NCBI RefSeq assembly: GCF_905207935.1
Contig: NZ_CAJLNI010000004.1
Span: 1 to 49,433, forward strand
Reading direction: 5' to 3'
From: an uncultured Haemophilus sp.
GTDB taxonomy: Bacteria > Pseudomonadota > Gammaproteobacteria > Enterobacterales > Pasteurellaceae
Length of the DNA stretch: 49,433 nt
Below the pieces are notes generated by a model. It made no database searches. It was not told where the DNA came from and was given only the letters and a program-made list of their open reading frames with translations. This document shows, one piece after another, positions 32,416 through 41,128 of the stretch (positions are counted from its first letter, which is position 1; every line of letters begins with the position of its first letter). Made by a program: the position numbers and the translations under genes.

Positions 32416-33594
32416 TTAAACTGATTTGACTTTCCACATACAGCCTACGCTGATAAAAATTAATGCCACAGCGACATAAAAAACAGAGTTGTAATGCCAA
32501 ATTTCCGCAATAATACCCGCAATAGGTCCTCCGATAATCCAACTACTTTTTGCTGCATTACTAAATAAGGTGGTGGCAGTGCCCATTTTAGTCGGCATTA
32601 AGTCTTGGAAATACACCATCCCAATGGTCGCGATAATACCGATAAAAATCGCATTAAGCATTTGTAATCCGATAAGCTGCCAAGTTTGTTCAGCGAATAA
32701 CAAACTTGAATAGAAGGCGAGACCTGAAACTAAAGCAATCATCATCAAGCGCTTTTTACTGAAATATTTGGTGAGATAGCCTGCGAAAATCATCACAGGG
32801 ATTTCCAATCCCGCAGCCGTCCCCATTAATGTTCCCGCCAGTTCTTTGTTTAAATGTAATTCATTAATCACAAATAATGGCATATTAATGAGATACATGC
32901 TGTTACAGGTCCAAAGCAATAGATTAGCGATGAACAAGTAAATCACACTTTTTCTTGGTGGCGTATTGTCTAAAATCTCTTGATTTTTAACCGCACTTTG
33001 ACGAGGAATTTTCGGCAATAATTTGCTGACGCCTGCACAAAGTAAAAAGGCTGACCCTGCCACCAAATACATGTAATCAAAGCCCCAGTTTAACGCAATG
33101 AAAAAAGAAAGCGGTGGCCCAACAATCCAAGCCAATGAGATTTGAGTTCGCATAATTGTGGTGAACATCACTGCTTCACGATGGCTGCTTTCAGCATATT
33201 CTCGTGCTAAAGCAAAAGATTGCGGATTAGCGGATGAACCTAGCCCTAATAGCGTTGTGCCGATTATAATCAACATATAATAATTTCGGCTATAAGCAAA
33301 AATCAGACAGCCAAGCACAGCAATTAAACAGCAAACAATCATCACTTTGCGACGATCATCTTGTTTATCAGAATATTTTGCGAGAATTTGGCTTAAGATA
33401 ATGCCAATAATGGCATTAACTGAATAGAATAAGCCAACAAAAAAAGGTGAAACTTGAATCTCTTGAGAGAGATATAAACTCAAGGTCGGCGTTTGAAACG
33501 CAGAGGCAATCCCCGTTAAAAAGGCGATCAATAGAAAATTGAAGGCTACAAGATTAGATGGTGTTGCGTTTTGTTGTTGAACAAACATAGTCAT
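32416..33594 (-). CDS. Sugar efflux transporter of the SET family (MFS)
   Basis: A 392-residue, 12-helix major facilitator protein. Hydrophobic helices span the length; a loop after TM2 carries AKYSDKQDDRRKVMI, the MFS motif-A-like segment, and the central loop is near residue 200. It resembles E. coli SetA/SetB, exporters of sugars and sugar analogues, in length and in the FQTPTLSLYLS start of TM1. Substrate is inferred. It is flanked by USS-dyad terminators on both sides, so it is monocistronic. Confidence 0.77.
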   Translation of the reverse strand: MTMFVQQQNATPSNLVAFNFLLIAFLTGIASAFQTPTLSLYLSQEIQVSPFFVGLFYSVNAIIGIILSQILAKYSDKQDDRRKVMIVCCLIAVLGCLIFAYSRNYYMLIIIGTTLLGLGSSANPQSFALAREYAESSHREAVMFTTIMRTQISLAWIVGPPLSFFIALNWGFDYMYLVAGSAFLLCAGVSKLLPKIPRQSAVKNQEILDNTPPRKSVIYLFIANLLLWTCNSMYLINMPLFVINELHLNKELAGTLMGTAAGLEIPVMIFAGYLTKYFSKKRLMMIALVSGLAFYSSLLFAEQTWQLIGLQMLNAIFIGIIATIGMVYFQDLMPTKMGTATTLFSNAAKSSWIIGGPIAGIIAEIWHYNSVFYVAVALIFISVGCMWKVKSV

Positions 33595-33619
33595 TACTTA
33601 ATAAAAGAACATAGTTGGA

Positions 33620-33655
33620 AATAAAAGTGCGGTTAATTTTAACCGCACTTTTATT
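33620..33655. terminator. Inverted USS dyad between the phosphatase and sugar efflux genes
   Basis: A perfect 16-17 bp palindrome containing AAAAGTGCGGTTAA and its inverted copy with a 2-3 nt centre. It ends the minus-strand phosphatase transcript just before the sugar efflux promoter. Confidence 0.85.
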
Positions 33656-33661
33656 CATGTT

Positions 33662-34249
33662 CTATTTTGTTGTGTTAGAACGTTTATCTAATTCGGCTTT
33701 GATTTTAGCCATATTTTCTTGCGTGAAGAAATTATCAATATTTTTCCAAACAGAATGATAGCCGTAAGGGCCTTGTTGCATTTCACGTTTGGCTTCATTG
33801 AGATCCCAATTTTGATAAATCACACGGTAGCTTGCAACAATTAAGCCTGTTCTGTCAGCACCATGATAACAATGCACTAAAACCGCACCATTTTTTTGAT
33901 GTTGTTTAATTTGCCACAAAATATCAGCAACTTCCTCTGGGCTGATTGACCAAGTTAGTAATGGGGTATTAATCAAATTGATCTTAGTATGACCAAATGC
34001 TTGTTTATCATCATTACGGTCAAAAAAGCGTAAATTCACAATAGTGTGAATATTCAATTTATTTAATAACGCTTCAGATTGTGCTTCTAATTGCTCACTA
34101 CGGTAAAATTTATTATCCACCTGATGTAAATTTTCCTGTTTGCTGATTAGAGTTGCCCAATGTTCTGTATTTTTTGGCGGTTCACTTGGTGTTGTCGTAC
34201 AGGCGACTAATGAAAAAGCTGTTAAAGCAAAAAGGACATTTTTGCTCAT
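33662..34249 (-). CDS. Lipoprotein with dual-specificity/tyrosine phosphatase domain
   Basis: About 195 residues from MSKNVLFALTAFSLVACT, a lipoprotein signal with lipobox LVAC. The phosphatase core has the CX5R active site HCYHGADRTG near residue 125, with conserved Asp-containing strands before it (VNLRFFDRNDD). It would be a membrane-anchored, periplasm-facing phosphatase of the DSP family. The same frame continues 82 codons upstream into an unrelated lysozyme-like fragment; starting here restores a proper signal peptide, although no strong Shine-Dalgarno precedes this ATG. Confidence 0.78.
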   Translation of the reverse strand: MSKNVLFALTAFSLVACTTTPSEPPKNTEHWATLISKQENLHQVDNKFYRSEQLEAQSEALLNKLNIHTIVNLRFFDRNDDKQAFGHTKINLINTPLLTWSISPEEVADILWQIKQHQKNGAVLVHCYHGADRTGLIVASYRVIYQNWDLNEAKREMQQGPYGYHSVWKNIDNFFTQENMAKIKAELDKRSNTTK

Positions 34250-34495
34250 CTTGTATAAGATGAAGTATTTTTCTAATAACTTTTGGCCATCTTTATTAGA
34301 TCCCACATCAAATTGATTTCCACCAAAGCTTGGACCACTAGAACCATATACAGCATCAGACATTTCATATGCACCATACCCCCCATGCAATTCATTTACC
34401 ATCATAGCTTGATGTAGATAATATTTAAAACCATCTTTAGGGGTTAAATGATCGCCACCGGTAAAACGAAGGCCATGATTCGCTTTCTTTGCCAT
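34250..34495 (-). pseudogene. Truncated lysozyme-like protein fragment fused in frame to the phosphatase gene
   Basis: The frame starts MAKKANHGLRFTGGDHLTPK with a good Shine-Dalgarno (AAGGAA) 24 bp after an LprI-like gene. About 78 residues read like the start of a lysozyme-like domain: NELHGGYGAYEMSDAVYG with candidate acidic residues, then SSGPSFGGNQFDVGSNKDG. The sequence then runs directly into the phosphatase signal peptide, so the remainder of the domain is missing. A deletion probably joined the two. The family assignment is from pattern memory only. Confidence 0.5.
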
Positions 34496-34519
34496 ACTTT
34501 ATTCCTTTCTTAAAACAAA

Positions 34520-34921
34520 TTAGAAGCGCTCCAATGCTTTCAAATGAGCTTGCGATTGCTCAATTCGGCATTGAAGAATATACCAATCAGATGCAGATTT
34601 TAGATCTGTATTATTTGTAGGATCAGAACAAAGTTGTTCTCTATATGCATTCCAAGTTTTACGTACTTTAATAAAATAAGAGGAAGGCAAAGCATGTAGA
34701 GCCATATCTTTTTGTTTTACTCGTCGGTATATCATCTTATATTTTTCATCAATTTTTTTTTCTAAACGGCTATCCCAAACATCCAAGCAATCATAACTAA
34801 CATTTTCAATATTTTCTAATGCACTTTTAGGACAGACTTCTTTTTTATGCTCTATATTTTCCTGTGCAAAACATGAACCTGCCCCTAATAGGCAAACAGA
34901 AAGAAATAATGCTTTTTTCAT
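34520..34921 (-). CDS. LprI/DUF1311-family secreted protein, probable lysozyme inhibitor
   Basis: A 133-residue protein with a signal peptide (MKKALFLSVCLLGAGSCFAQ). The mature part shows the DUF1311 pattern: a Cys pair early on (EVCPKSA, YDCLDVWDSRLEKKIDEKY), then VRKTWNAYREQLCSD and a final Cys before the terminal helix (WYILQCRIEQSQAHL). LprI proteins inhibit lysozyme (family knowledge). AAGGAG precedes the ATG. The gene lies directly upstream of a truncated lysozyme-like frame, which suggests an immunity role, but this is inference. Confidence 0.72.
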   Translation of the reverse strand: MKKALFLSVCLLGAGSCFAQENIEHKKEVCPKSALENIENVSYDCLDVWDSRLEKKIDEKYKMIYRRVKQKDMALHALPSSYFIKVRKTWNAYREQLCSDPTNNTDLKSASDWYILQCRIEQSQAHLKALERF

Positions 34922-35203
34922 TTGAAACTCCTTAAATTTGTAATGGCTTAGCCCATTATTCTAGCACCATTTTGAAAACTTAGTACGAATAAATAACTAT
35001 CAATTAGATTTTAAAGATAAAATTTAAAAAATAACTGTTCTTTTATTATGCTTCTATAATTTTCATAGAAATAGATGATTTTAATCCTACCTATTTTTTC
35101 AAACATCCTTTAATACGAAATGATATATGCAAGTCCACGAACTGTAGTTTAAAACAATAAAAACAGTAAGTTAAAAATACACTATACAATTATTCTCAAA
35201 ATA
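34922..35203. other. AT-rich intergenic region without a recognised gene
   Basis: This stretch before the scrB terminator is strongly AT-rich with stops in all frames. I see no clear promoter consensus, RNA or repeat apart from the Neisseria-type uptake sequence at its end. Confidence 0.6.
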
Positions 35204-35232
35204 AAAAACAGGCCGTCTGAAAATCTTTCAGA
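35204..35232 (-). terminator. Terminator after scrB containing a Neisseria-type DNA uptake sequence
   Basis: The hairpin TCTGAAA-ATC-TTTCAGA (35216-35232) is followed on the minus strand by CGGCCTGTTTTTT. The plus strand at 35210-35221 reads AGGCCGTCTGAA, exactly the AG dialect of the Neisseria uptake sequence. In Neisseria such sequences commonly form terminators. Confidence 0.7.
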
Positions 35233-35261
35233 TTGAAATGAGTTTTTTGCATAAAAACCTT

Positions 35262-36716
35262 TTAAATATATTGAATAGTCGGTAAATAACCGATCGTTAA
35301 ATCTAACGGGCGATTGCTGGTTATTGTATTTTTTCTGTTCTCAATGAAAAATCTTGATGTCATGGCTTTTTCACCATGATTAAAGAAAATTTCAATAATT
35401 GAGCGATCAAAGAAAATTTCAACAGTCTGTAGATTTTCAATTTCGCAGAAGCGTTTTGTATCGAATTTCTCCATTAATTCCGTTTGTTCGCTTTGACTGC
35501 GATCTAAGCAGATCAAGCCATTTTTATAAGATAGACGCAGTGATTGTCCTTTGTCATTTTGGAAGAGGATTAAATCAAAGGCTTGGTTATTCACCTCAAA
35601 TTTGATATAAGCGCAATCTAAATTTTCAATCTCGGCTTGTCCATTAAGATGATACGGATAAAGTGCGGTCAGATTTTCGTATATTTTAGCAATCGGACGT
35701 TGATAAATTCTTGTGCCTTCTAAGCGCAATTCTCTTGGTAAAGTTAAAGCCGAATGCCATTTAAATTTGTCTGTTGGGTAAGTTAAATCTGGTAAACCAA
35801 TCCAACCGAAAAGCACCGCATGAGTTTGGTTATCTAAGCCAGCAAATGTTTGTGGTGCGTAGAAATCAAAGCCCTGATCTAATTCGCCGATATATTCTGC
35901 CTCAAAGGTTAAATCTGTTAATTTGCCCACTGCATAAGTCGCATGATAATTATTTTGGAATTGATGCGCTTCACGCTCTTTACCTTGTGGCGACCAAATA
36001 AAGACATCTTTATCACCGAGTTTCAATAGGTCAGGGCATTCCCACATAAACACGTTTTTATTGTCAAAAGCAGGCAAGGAAAGCTCACCTAATAAACGAG
36101 GCGTATCTTCAAGATTGTCCATTTTAAAAATAATGGCTGTTCCTGTGAGGTTTTCTCGCTGTGCACCACAGATAAAACGGATTTTTCCATCTTCAGTCAA
36201 ATACGGTTTAGGATCACGAACATGCTCTGTATAACCTTCAGGCGCATTTTCAATTAATGGACGTTTGCTAAGCAATTTCCCATTAAGATCGAAAATCGCT
36301 AAATTTTGATAAGGCACACGTTGATTATCACTTGGACGACGAGTATTGCCAGTATAGAACATGGCTAATTTGTCACCAACTTTTAAAGCGCCACCAGAAT
36401 AACAGCCGTGAGACTCAAAAAGCTCGCAAGGAATCAGATCATCTGCTGATTGATAATGTTGAAAATCTTTCGTGATTAAATGCTTCCAATGTTTCATCCC
36501 GTGAATTGCATCGAATGGAAACCATTGGTAGAACAGATGATACTTTTCACCATCAAAGATCAAACCATTCGGATCATTCATTAAGCCAGTTGGTGGGGCA
36601 ATATGAAAGTGCGGTCGAAAATCCTTGTCTTTTTGCACAGTTTCAGTAATTTTTGTGAGTTCACCCGCTTCTGCGGCTAGGATACTTTTGTATTTGCCAT
36701 TATTGAAAATAAACAT
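35262..36716 (-). CDS. scrB: Sucrose-6-phosphate hydrolase (glycoside hydrolase family 32)
   Basis: A 484-residue GH32 enzyme. The catalytic nucleophile lies in GLMNDPNGLIF (about residue 45), the transition-state stabiliser in HVRDPKPYL (about residue 168), and the acid/base Glu in MWECPDLLKLG (about residue 225); a C-terminal beta-sandwich follows. It cleaves sucrose-6-phosphate from a PTS into glucose-6-phosphate and fructose. USS copies inside the gene (near 35661 and 36606) show it is at home in Haemophilus. It is grouped with scrK, with a GST gene between. No PTS permease is present in the window. Confidence 0.9.
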   Translation of the reverse strand: MFIFNNGKYKSILAAEAGELTKITETVQKDKDFRPHFHIAPPTGLMNDPNGLIFDGEKYHLFYQWFPFDAIHGMKHWKHLITKDFQHYQSADDLIPCELFESHGCYSGGALKVGDKLAMFYTGNTRRPSDNQRVPYQNLAIFDLNGKLLSKRPLIENAPEGYTEHVRDPKPYLTEDGKIRFICGAQRENLTGTAIIFKMDNLEDTPRLLGELSLPAFDNKNVFMWECPDLLKLGDKDVFIWSPQGKEREAHQFQNNYHATYAVGKLTDLTFEAEYIGELDQGFDFYAPQTFAGLDNQTHAVLFGWIGLPDLTYPTDKFKWHSALTLPRELRLEGTRIYQRPIAKIYENLTALYPYHLNGQAEIENLDCAYIKFEVNNQAFDLILFQNDKGQSLRLSYKNGLICLDRSQSEQTELMEKFDTKRFCEIENLQTVEIFFDRSIIEIFFNHGEKAMTSRFFIENRKNTITSNRPLDLTIGYLPTIQYI

Positions 36717-36725
36717 AATTTAATC

Positions 36726-37337
36726 TTATTTGGGTAAAGTATTTTTTAAGCAATCATAGCGTTGATTCATTGCTTCAGCCCATGCTTTTAATGATTTGAT
36801 GGTTGCATGTTGTGAAGCATGAGTCCAAGCATCGCGGAACAGTAGGAAATCAATTGCACACACGGCATTCAATGTGCCGATATTTAATTCTTCACCAAAA
36901 CTATCAATGGCTTTTTTTAGTTCAATTAAGCTTCGCTCAGTGCGGTCAAAAATTTGCTGATGACGTTCAAGCCACCATTGCTCTTGTGGACGAAGGTGTT
37001 TTTCAGGTGCTACGGATATTTCATTCTCTAAAATACCATCTGCTAAATAATGTAAACGGAGAATTTCCCACCGTGTCTCGCTGTTTCCATAAAGTGAAGG
37101 TTGTGTAGCGAGGTGATCGAGATATTCTGCAATAAGTGAACTATTATAAAGCCATTCGCCATTTTCTCGTTGTAATGCCGGTAAACGTCCAAGGGGATTG
37201 TCTAGGTTATGTGGTGAGTTCTTATCTAAGCCACTGGTTGCGAGGAGTAATTCAACATGATCTTGCAATTGATGATATTGCACTACAGCACGGGCTTTTC
37301 TTGCATAAGGGCTAGAGTTGGAATACCAAAGTTTCAT
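36726..37337 (-). CDS. Glutathione S-transferase family protein (YibF-like)
   Basis: A 203-residue GST. The thioredoxin-like N-domain has YSNSSPYARKARAVV (catalytic Ser region), the cis-Pro in GRLPALQRENG, and the glutathione gamma-glutamyl motif YNSSLIAEYLD. A helical C-domain follows. Its length and start resemble E. coli YibF. It lies 9 bp upstream of scrB on the same strand, an odd partner for sucrose genes, so co-transcription may be incidental. Substrate unknown. Confidence 0.82.
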   Translation of the reverse strand: MKLWYSNSSPYARKARAVVQYHQLQDHVELLLATSGLDKNSPHNLDNPLGRLPALQRENGEWLYNSSLIAEYLDHLATQPSLYGNSETRWEILRLHYLADGILENEISVAPEKHLRPQEQWWLERHQQIFDRTERSLIELKKAIDSFGEELNIGTLNAVCAIDFLLFRDAWTHASQHATIKSLKAWAEAMNQRYDCLKNTLPK

Positions 37338-37395
37338 AAATATCTCCTAAATTATCTTCATAAATAAAAGGTGTGGTTATTCGCAGCTTTGCACG

Positions 37396-38322
37396 CTAAT
37401 TCGCTAAAAATGCTGCTAATTGTGTTTGATTTGGTAGAGCAGACATCGCCCCTTTTGCTGTCGTAGCCAGGGCTCCGCAGGCATTAGCCTGACGGATGAT
37501 TTGCACTAGCACATCATTTTCTTTCCAGTTTGGATGCTGTGAAAGTCCAGCAAGTAGTCCACCAACAAAGGCATCACCTGCACCTGTTGTATCAACCGGT
37601 TGTAAGGCTTTTCCGGCAACTATATCTTTCTTACCTTCTAAGTGATAGAGTGCGCCATCTTTACCTAAAGTCACGATAATCAATTTTTCAGGATAAAGTG
37701 CGGTCACTTTTTCAAAGGCTTTTTCAAGACTATCGGTATTAGTCAGAAGGGTTAATTCTTCTTCAGAGAATTTCAGAACATCCGCTAATGCCACCGCTTC
37801 CATTACCACAGTTTTCATTTCTTCTAGGCTAGACCAAAGTGACTCGCGTAAATTAGGGTCAAAAGAGAAGAAACCGCCAGCGGCTTTAATACGCCGAATG
37901 GCTTCGAAAGTCGCTTCGCGAGATGGATTATTAATCAGCGCAATAGAGCAGCAATGTAGCCATTCACCTTGTTGGAAAGGCGGTAAATCGCTTGCTTGTA
38001 AGAACTGGTCCGCACTTGGATTTACCATAAAGGTAAAGCTGCGTTCGCCATTATCTAAACCAACCACAACCGTAGAGGTGCGATGTTGCGGATCTAAAAT
38101 CATATGTTGTGTATTCACATTTTCCGCATTTAAGGTGTCTTGCATAAATTGGCCAAGGGGATCGTTACCTACGCGACCAATAAAGGCACTTGGGCTGCCT
38201 AAGCGTGCTACGCCAACAGCCACATTTGCAGGCGCACCACCGGCACAGCGTAAATAATGATTTTCACCGTCAGGAATAAGATCGACAACCGCATCGCCGG
38301 TTACCCAGATTTTTTGGCTCAT
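37396..38322 (-). CDS. scrK: Fructokinase (PfkB/ribokinase family)
   Basis: A 308-residue PfkB-family kinase. It starts SQKIWVTGDAVVDLIPDG, with the N-terminal signature in GGAPANVAVGVARLG and the C-terminal ATP/anion-hole signature DTTGAGDAFVGGLLAGL carrying the catalytic Asp. It phosphorylates the fructose released by ScrB. It lies 58 bp upstream of the GST gene on the same strand, suggesting an scrK-gst-scrB unit. USS copies occur inside it. Confidence 0.87.
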   Translation of the reverse strand: MSQKIWVTGDAVVDLIPDGENHYLRCAGGAPANVAVGVARLGSPSAFIGRVGNDPLGQFMQDTLNAENVNTQHMILDPQHRTSTVVVGLDNGERSFTFMVNPSADQFLQASDLPPFQQGEWLHCCSIALINNPSREATFEAIRRIKAAGGFFSFDPNLRESLWSSLEEMKTVVMEAVALADVLKFSEEELTLLTNTDSLEKAFEKVTALYPEKLIIVTLGKDGALYHLEGKKDIVAGKALQPVDTTGAGDAFVGGLLAGLSQHPNWKENDVLVQIIRQANACGALATTAKGAMSALPNQTQLAAFLAN

Positions 38323-38396
38323 TTATTTCCCCTCTATAATGGATATCAGTTAAAAAATAACCGCACTTAAAAAGAGCGGTCATTTTTATAGATGTT

Positions 38397-39584
38397 TTAT
38401 GCGATGGTTACGCGTGCAAACTTACGTTTACCGACTTGGTAAACATTTGTGCCTTTTGGCGCATTGGCTTTCATGTCTTCGATTTTTTCGCCATTGATTT
38501 TTACACCACCTTGTTTCGCTGAGCGAATCGCTTCAGAAGTAGAAGGAACCAGTCCCGCTTCTTTTAATAAGGTTGCTAAACCAATTTCGCCTTCAAAGGT
38601 GAATTCAGGCATTTCATCCGGCATAGCACCTTTTTGGAAACGGTTAATAAATTCTTGCTCAGCCGCCTCTGCCGCTGCTTCATCATGGAAACGTGCAATG
38701 ATTTCTTTGGCTAATAAAATCTTCACATCACGTGGGTTTTTACCATTTTCCACTTCTGCTTTTAATTCAGCAATTTCAGTGAGTGGACGGAAAGAAAGTA
38801 AGTTATACCAATCCCACATTAATTCATCAGAGATCGACATGATTTTACCGAACATATCGCTTGGTGCATCTGTCACGCCAATGTAGTTGCCTAATGATTT
38901 AGACATTTTCTTCTCACCGTCTAAACCAACAAGTAATGGAAGCGTAATCGCTACCTGTGGTTTCTGACCAGCTGATTTTTGTAACTCGCGACCAACAAGT
39001 AAGTTGAATTTTTGGTCTGTACCACCAAGTTCAACGTCTGCTTCTAAAGCAACAGAGTCATGGCCTTGTAATAAAGGATAAATAAATTCGTGAATTGCGA
39101 TAGGTTGATTGTTACCAAAACGTTTTTTGAAGTCATCACGTTCTAGCATACGGGCTACGGTGTAGTTGCTCGCTAAACGGATCATCCCTTCAGTACCCAA
39201 TTTACCCAACCATTCAGAGTTGAATACGATTTTCGTTTTTTGTGGGTCTAGAATTTTGTAGATCTGTTCTTTATAGGTTTCCGCATTGCGAAGCACATCT
39301 TCGCGGCTAAGCGGTGGGCGAGTGGTATTTTTACCAGATGGGTCGCCGACCATACCGGTGAAATCACCGATTAAGAAATAGACTTCGTGGCCTAATTGTT
39401 GGAATTGACGAAGTTTGTTTAATACCACGGTATGCCCTAAGTGAATATCCGGAGCAGTAGGGTCTGCACCAAGTTTAATTTTAAGTGGGCGATTTTCTTT
39501 CAGTTTTTCGATTAAATCTACTTCAGAAAGAATCTCATCAGTACCGCGTTTTAGTTCTGCGAGAACGGTATTAATATCAGTCAT
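38397..39584 (-). CDS. tyrS: Tyrosyl-tRNA synthetase
   Basis: A 395-residue class I synthetase of the shorter TyrRS type. ATP motifs are DIHLGHTVV (HIGH variant, about residue 45) and KKMSKSLGN (KMSKS, about residue 232). A C-terminal S4 RNA-binding domain begins near residue 335 (IRSAKQGGVKINGEKIED). It charges tRNA-Tyr. Length and sequence type match H. influenzae TyrS. It appears to be transcribed on its own, with a partial USS pair downstream (38355-38390). Confidence 0.96.
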   Translation of the reverse strand: MTDINTVLAELKRGTDEILSEVDLIEKLKENRPLKIKLGADPTAPDIHLGHTVVLNKLRQFQQLGHEVYFLIGDFTGMVGDPSGKNTTRPPLSREDVLRNAETYKEQIYKILDPQKTKIVFNSEWLGKLGTEGMIRLASNYTVARMLERDDFKKRFGNNQPIAIHEFIYPLLQGHDSVALEADVELGGTDQKFNLLVGRELQKSAGQKPQVAITLPLLVGLDGEKKMSKSLGNYIGVTDAPSDMFGKIMSISDELMWDWYNLLSFRPLTEIAELKAEVENGKNPRDVKILLAKEIIARFHDEAAAEAAEQEFINRFQKGAMPDEMPEFTFEGEIGLATLLKEAGLVPSTSEAIRSAKQGGVKINGEKIEDMKANAPKGTNVYQVGKRKFARVTIA

Positions 39585-39656
39585 TCTATTTCCTAATGTT
39601 ATTTTAATATTAAAGGCTACATTATAGAGAATATGGCTGAAATGAAAAGATTGAGA

Positions 39657-39691
39657 TGAAAAAAAACGCCTATTTGTGGGGAAATAGGCGT
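39657..39691 (-). terminator. Terminator between sfsA and tyrS
   Basis: Perfect 10-bp stem ACGCCTATTT/AAATAGGCGT with a 6-nt loop, followed on the minus strand by a run of T. It lies about 100 bp past the sfsA stop and insulates tyrS. Confidence 0.82.
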
Positions 39692-39792
39692 GAAGTTGGA
39701 GTGATTATCTGTTTGTTTTTGGAATGGCTAGATGATAACTATTATCAAATACCTTGTCAACAACAAAATGCAAATAATTCTCAATTATTTTT

Positions 39793-40509
39793 TTAATCGA
39801 TGTAAGGTACACTTTCTGTGAGAGAAAGTGCGGTCGGAATTCCATCTAAAATGTCAAATTTTCCCGCATAAGCATAAGCTTCAACGCCCTGAGATTTGGC
39901 GTCTTTTAAAAGACGATCATATTCAGGATCTACAAATTCAGCGATTTTAAAACGATCGAATCCATTATGTAATCCGGCAAAGAGAACAACAGCGCGATGT
40001 CCTTGTTTTTTCATGGCTAAAAGCTCACGAACATGTTTTTGTCCACGAGTAGTCACCGCATCGGGAAACATCCCTAATGTGCCTTTTACGAAGGTGATGG
40101 ATTTTACTTCAACATAACAATCTGGTAAGTCCTCACCTTTAAGTAAGAAGTCGATACGGCTATTTTCTTCACCATATTTCACTTCAGGATAAATTTCATC
40201 ATACATAGCGAGTTCTTTGATTTGTTTATTTTGCAAGGCTTCAAAGACTAGCTGGTTGGATCTGTGCGTATTAATGCAAACAAGTTGGCCATTTGCTAAT
40301 TGAGTTAATTCCCAACTGTGTGGATATTTGCGCGTTTGGCTATCAGAATGAGAGTACCAAACGGTATCACCTTTTTCACCACAGCCAGTCATTGCACCAG
40401 TGTTTGCACAATGAATCGTGATCACTTCACCATTTGGTAATTCAATATCAGTCAAAAAACGTTTATAACGACGAATTAATTTTGCAGATTGTAGGGTAGG
40501 GAGTTGCAT
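39793..40509 (-). CDS. sfsA: Sugar fermentation stimulation protein SfsA
   Basis: A 238-residue SfsA protein: N-terminal OB-like region (RYKRFLTDIELPNGEVITIHCANTGAMTGC, key stretch HCANTGAM), central SRIDFLL and CYVEVKSITF with the Asp/Glu-x-Lys nuclease-like motif, and GQKHVRELLAMKKQG. In E. coli it was linked to maltose metabolism; relatives have a nuclease-like fold and the true function is unsettled. A USS copy lies near its 3' end. Confidence 0.93.
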   Translation of the reverse strand: MQLPTLQSAKLIRRYKRFLTDIELPNGEVITIHCANTGAMTGCGEKGDTVWYSHSDSQTRKYPHSWELTQLANGQLVCINTHRSNQLVFEALQNKQIKELAMYDEIYPEVKYGEENSRIDFLLKGEDLPDCYVEVKSITFVKGTLGMFPDAVTTRGQKHVRELLAMKKQGHRAVVLFAGLHNGFDRFKIAEFVDPEYDRLLKDAKSQGVEAYAYAGKFDILDGIPTALSLTESVPYID

Positions 40510-40575
40510 GTGTGCCTTAAGACAAGTTTTTGTTTTATGTTATTTCTTTTTAATGATAATCTATTTTTTACAATA

Positions 40576-40881
40576 TCAATCATTTTCTGTGTAATATAGT
40601 GTTGTACCACATGTTCTACATACATGAGCCAAAGCATATGGTTTATCGGAATCATATGGAGCATATTTATAAACTATGACAATAGCACTACCACCACATA
40701 CATTACATTTTACATAGCCGTCTTTTACTAGAGTTGGATTGTTTTCTTTATAATTAAAAAAAGAATTCAGTTTAATTTTTTCTCTAAATTTTTTCTCCTT
40801 ATTATGTAGGTTTAAAAATATCATAAAAAAAGAGAATACTATGATTAAACCTATTATGATAAAAGGTAAAATTTCTCTCAT
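40576..40881 (-). CDS. Small membrane protein with a C-terminal zinc ribbon
   Basis: A 101-residue protein: one hydrophobic N-terminal helix (about residues 4-24), a charged stretch, then a zinc-ribbon-like end with CNVCGG and CRTCGTT, about 30 residues apart. AGGAGC precedes the ATG. I recognise no family. Nearby DNA is very AT-rich and the next 240 bp have no gene, so it may be an acquired single gene. An overlapping minus-strand frame at 40476-40664 is a shadow. Confidence 0.65.
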   Translation of the reverse strand: MREILPFIIIGLIIVFSFFMIFLNLHNKEKKFREKIKLNSFFNYKENNPTLVKDGYVKCNVCGGSAIVIVYKYAPYDSDKPYALAHVCRTCGTTLYYTEND

Positions 40882-41052
40882 TATAAGCTCCTATTTTTTA
40901 CATATTAAGTTATTTCTATTTTTAATGATTTATTAAAATATGATATTGGTTATCATGTAATAGATTGATGAGTAGTGTGGTTTTTATAAAAAAATAAATA
41001 AGAATTTAAGTTTGATTATGCTGGCTAATAAATATTAGATATTTCATAGTTA

Positions 41053-41092
41053 ACGGCAGTTATTAGTATAACTTTATGTTATAAACTGCCGT
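41053..41092 (-). terminator. Long hairpin after the SIMPL-domain gene
   Basis: ACGGCAGTT/AACTGCCGT with an inner TATAAC/GTTATA stem and a 5-nt bulge, located 37 bp past the stop. There is no strong T-run, so it may stabilise the mRNA 3' end. The rest of 40882-41128 is AT-rich and empty. Confidence 0.5.
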
Positions 41093-41128
41093 ACTTGCTT
41101 TTATTAGCATTTAGTAAATATTAAACAA

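Noticed and set aside
32376..33655. Novel palindromic repeats
   Set aside because: These are inverted Haemophilus uptake signal sequences, a well-known terminator type in this family.
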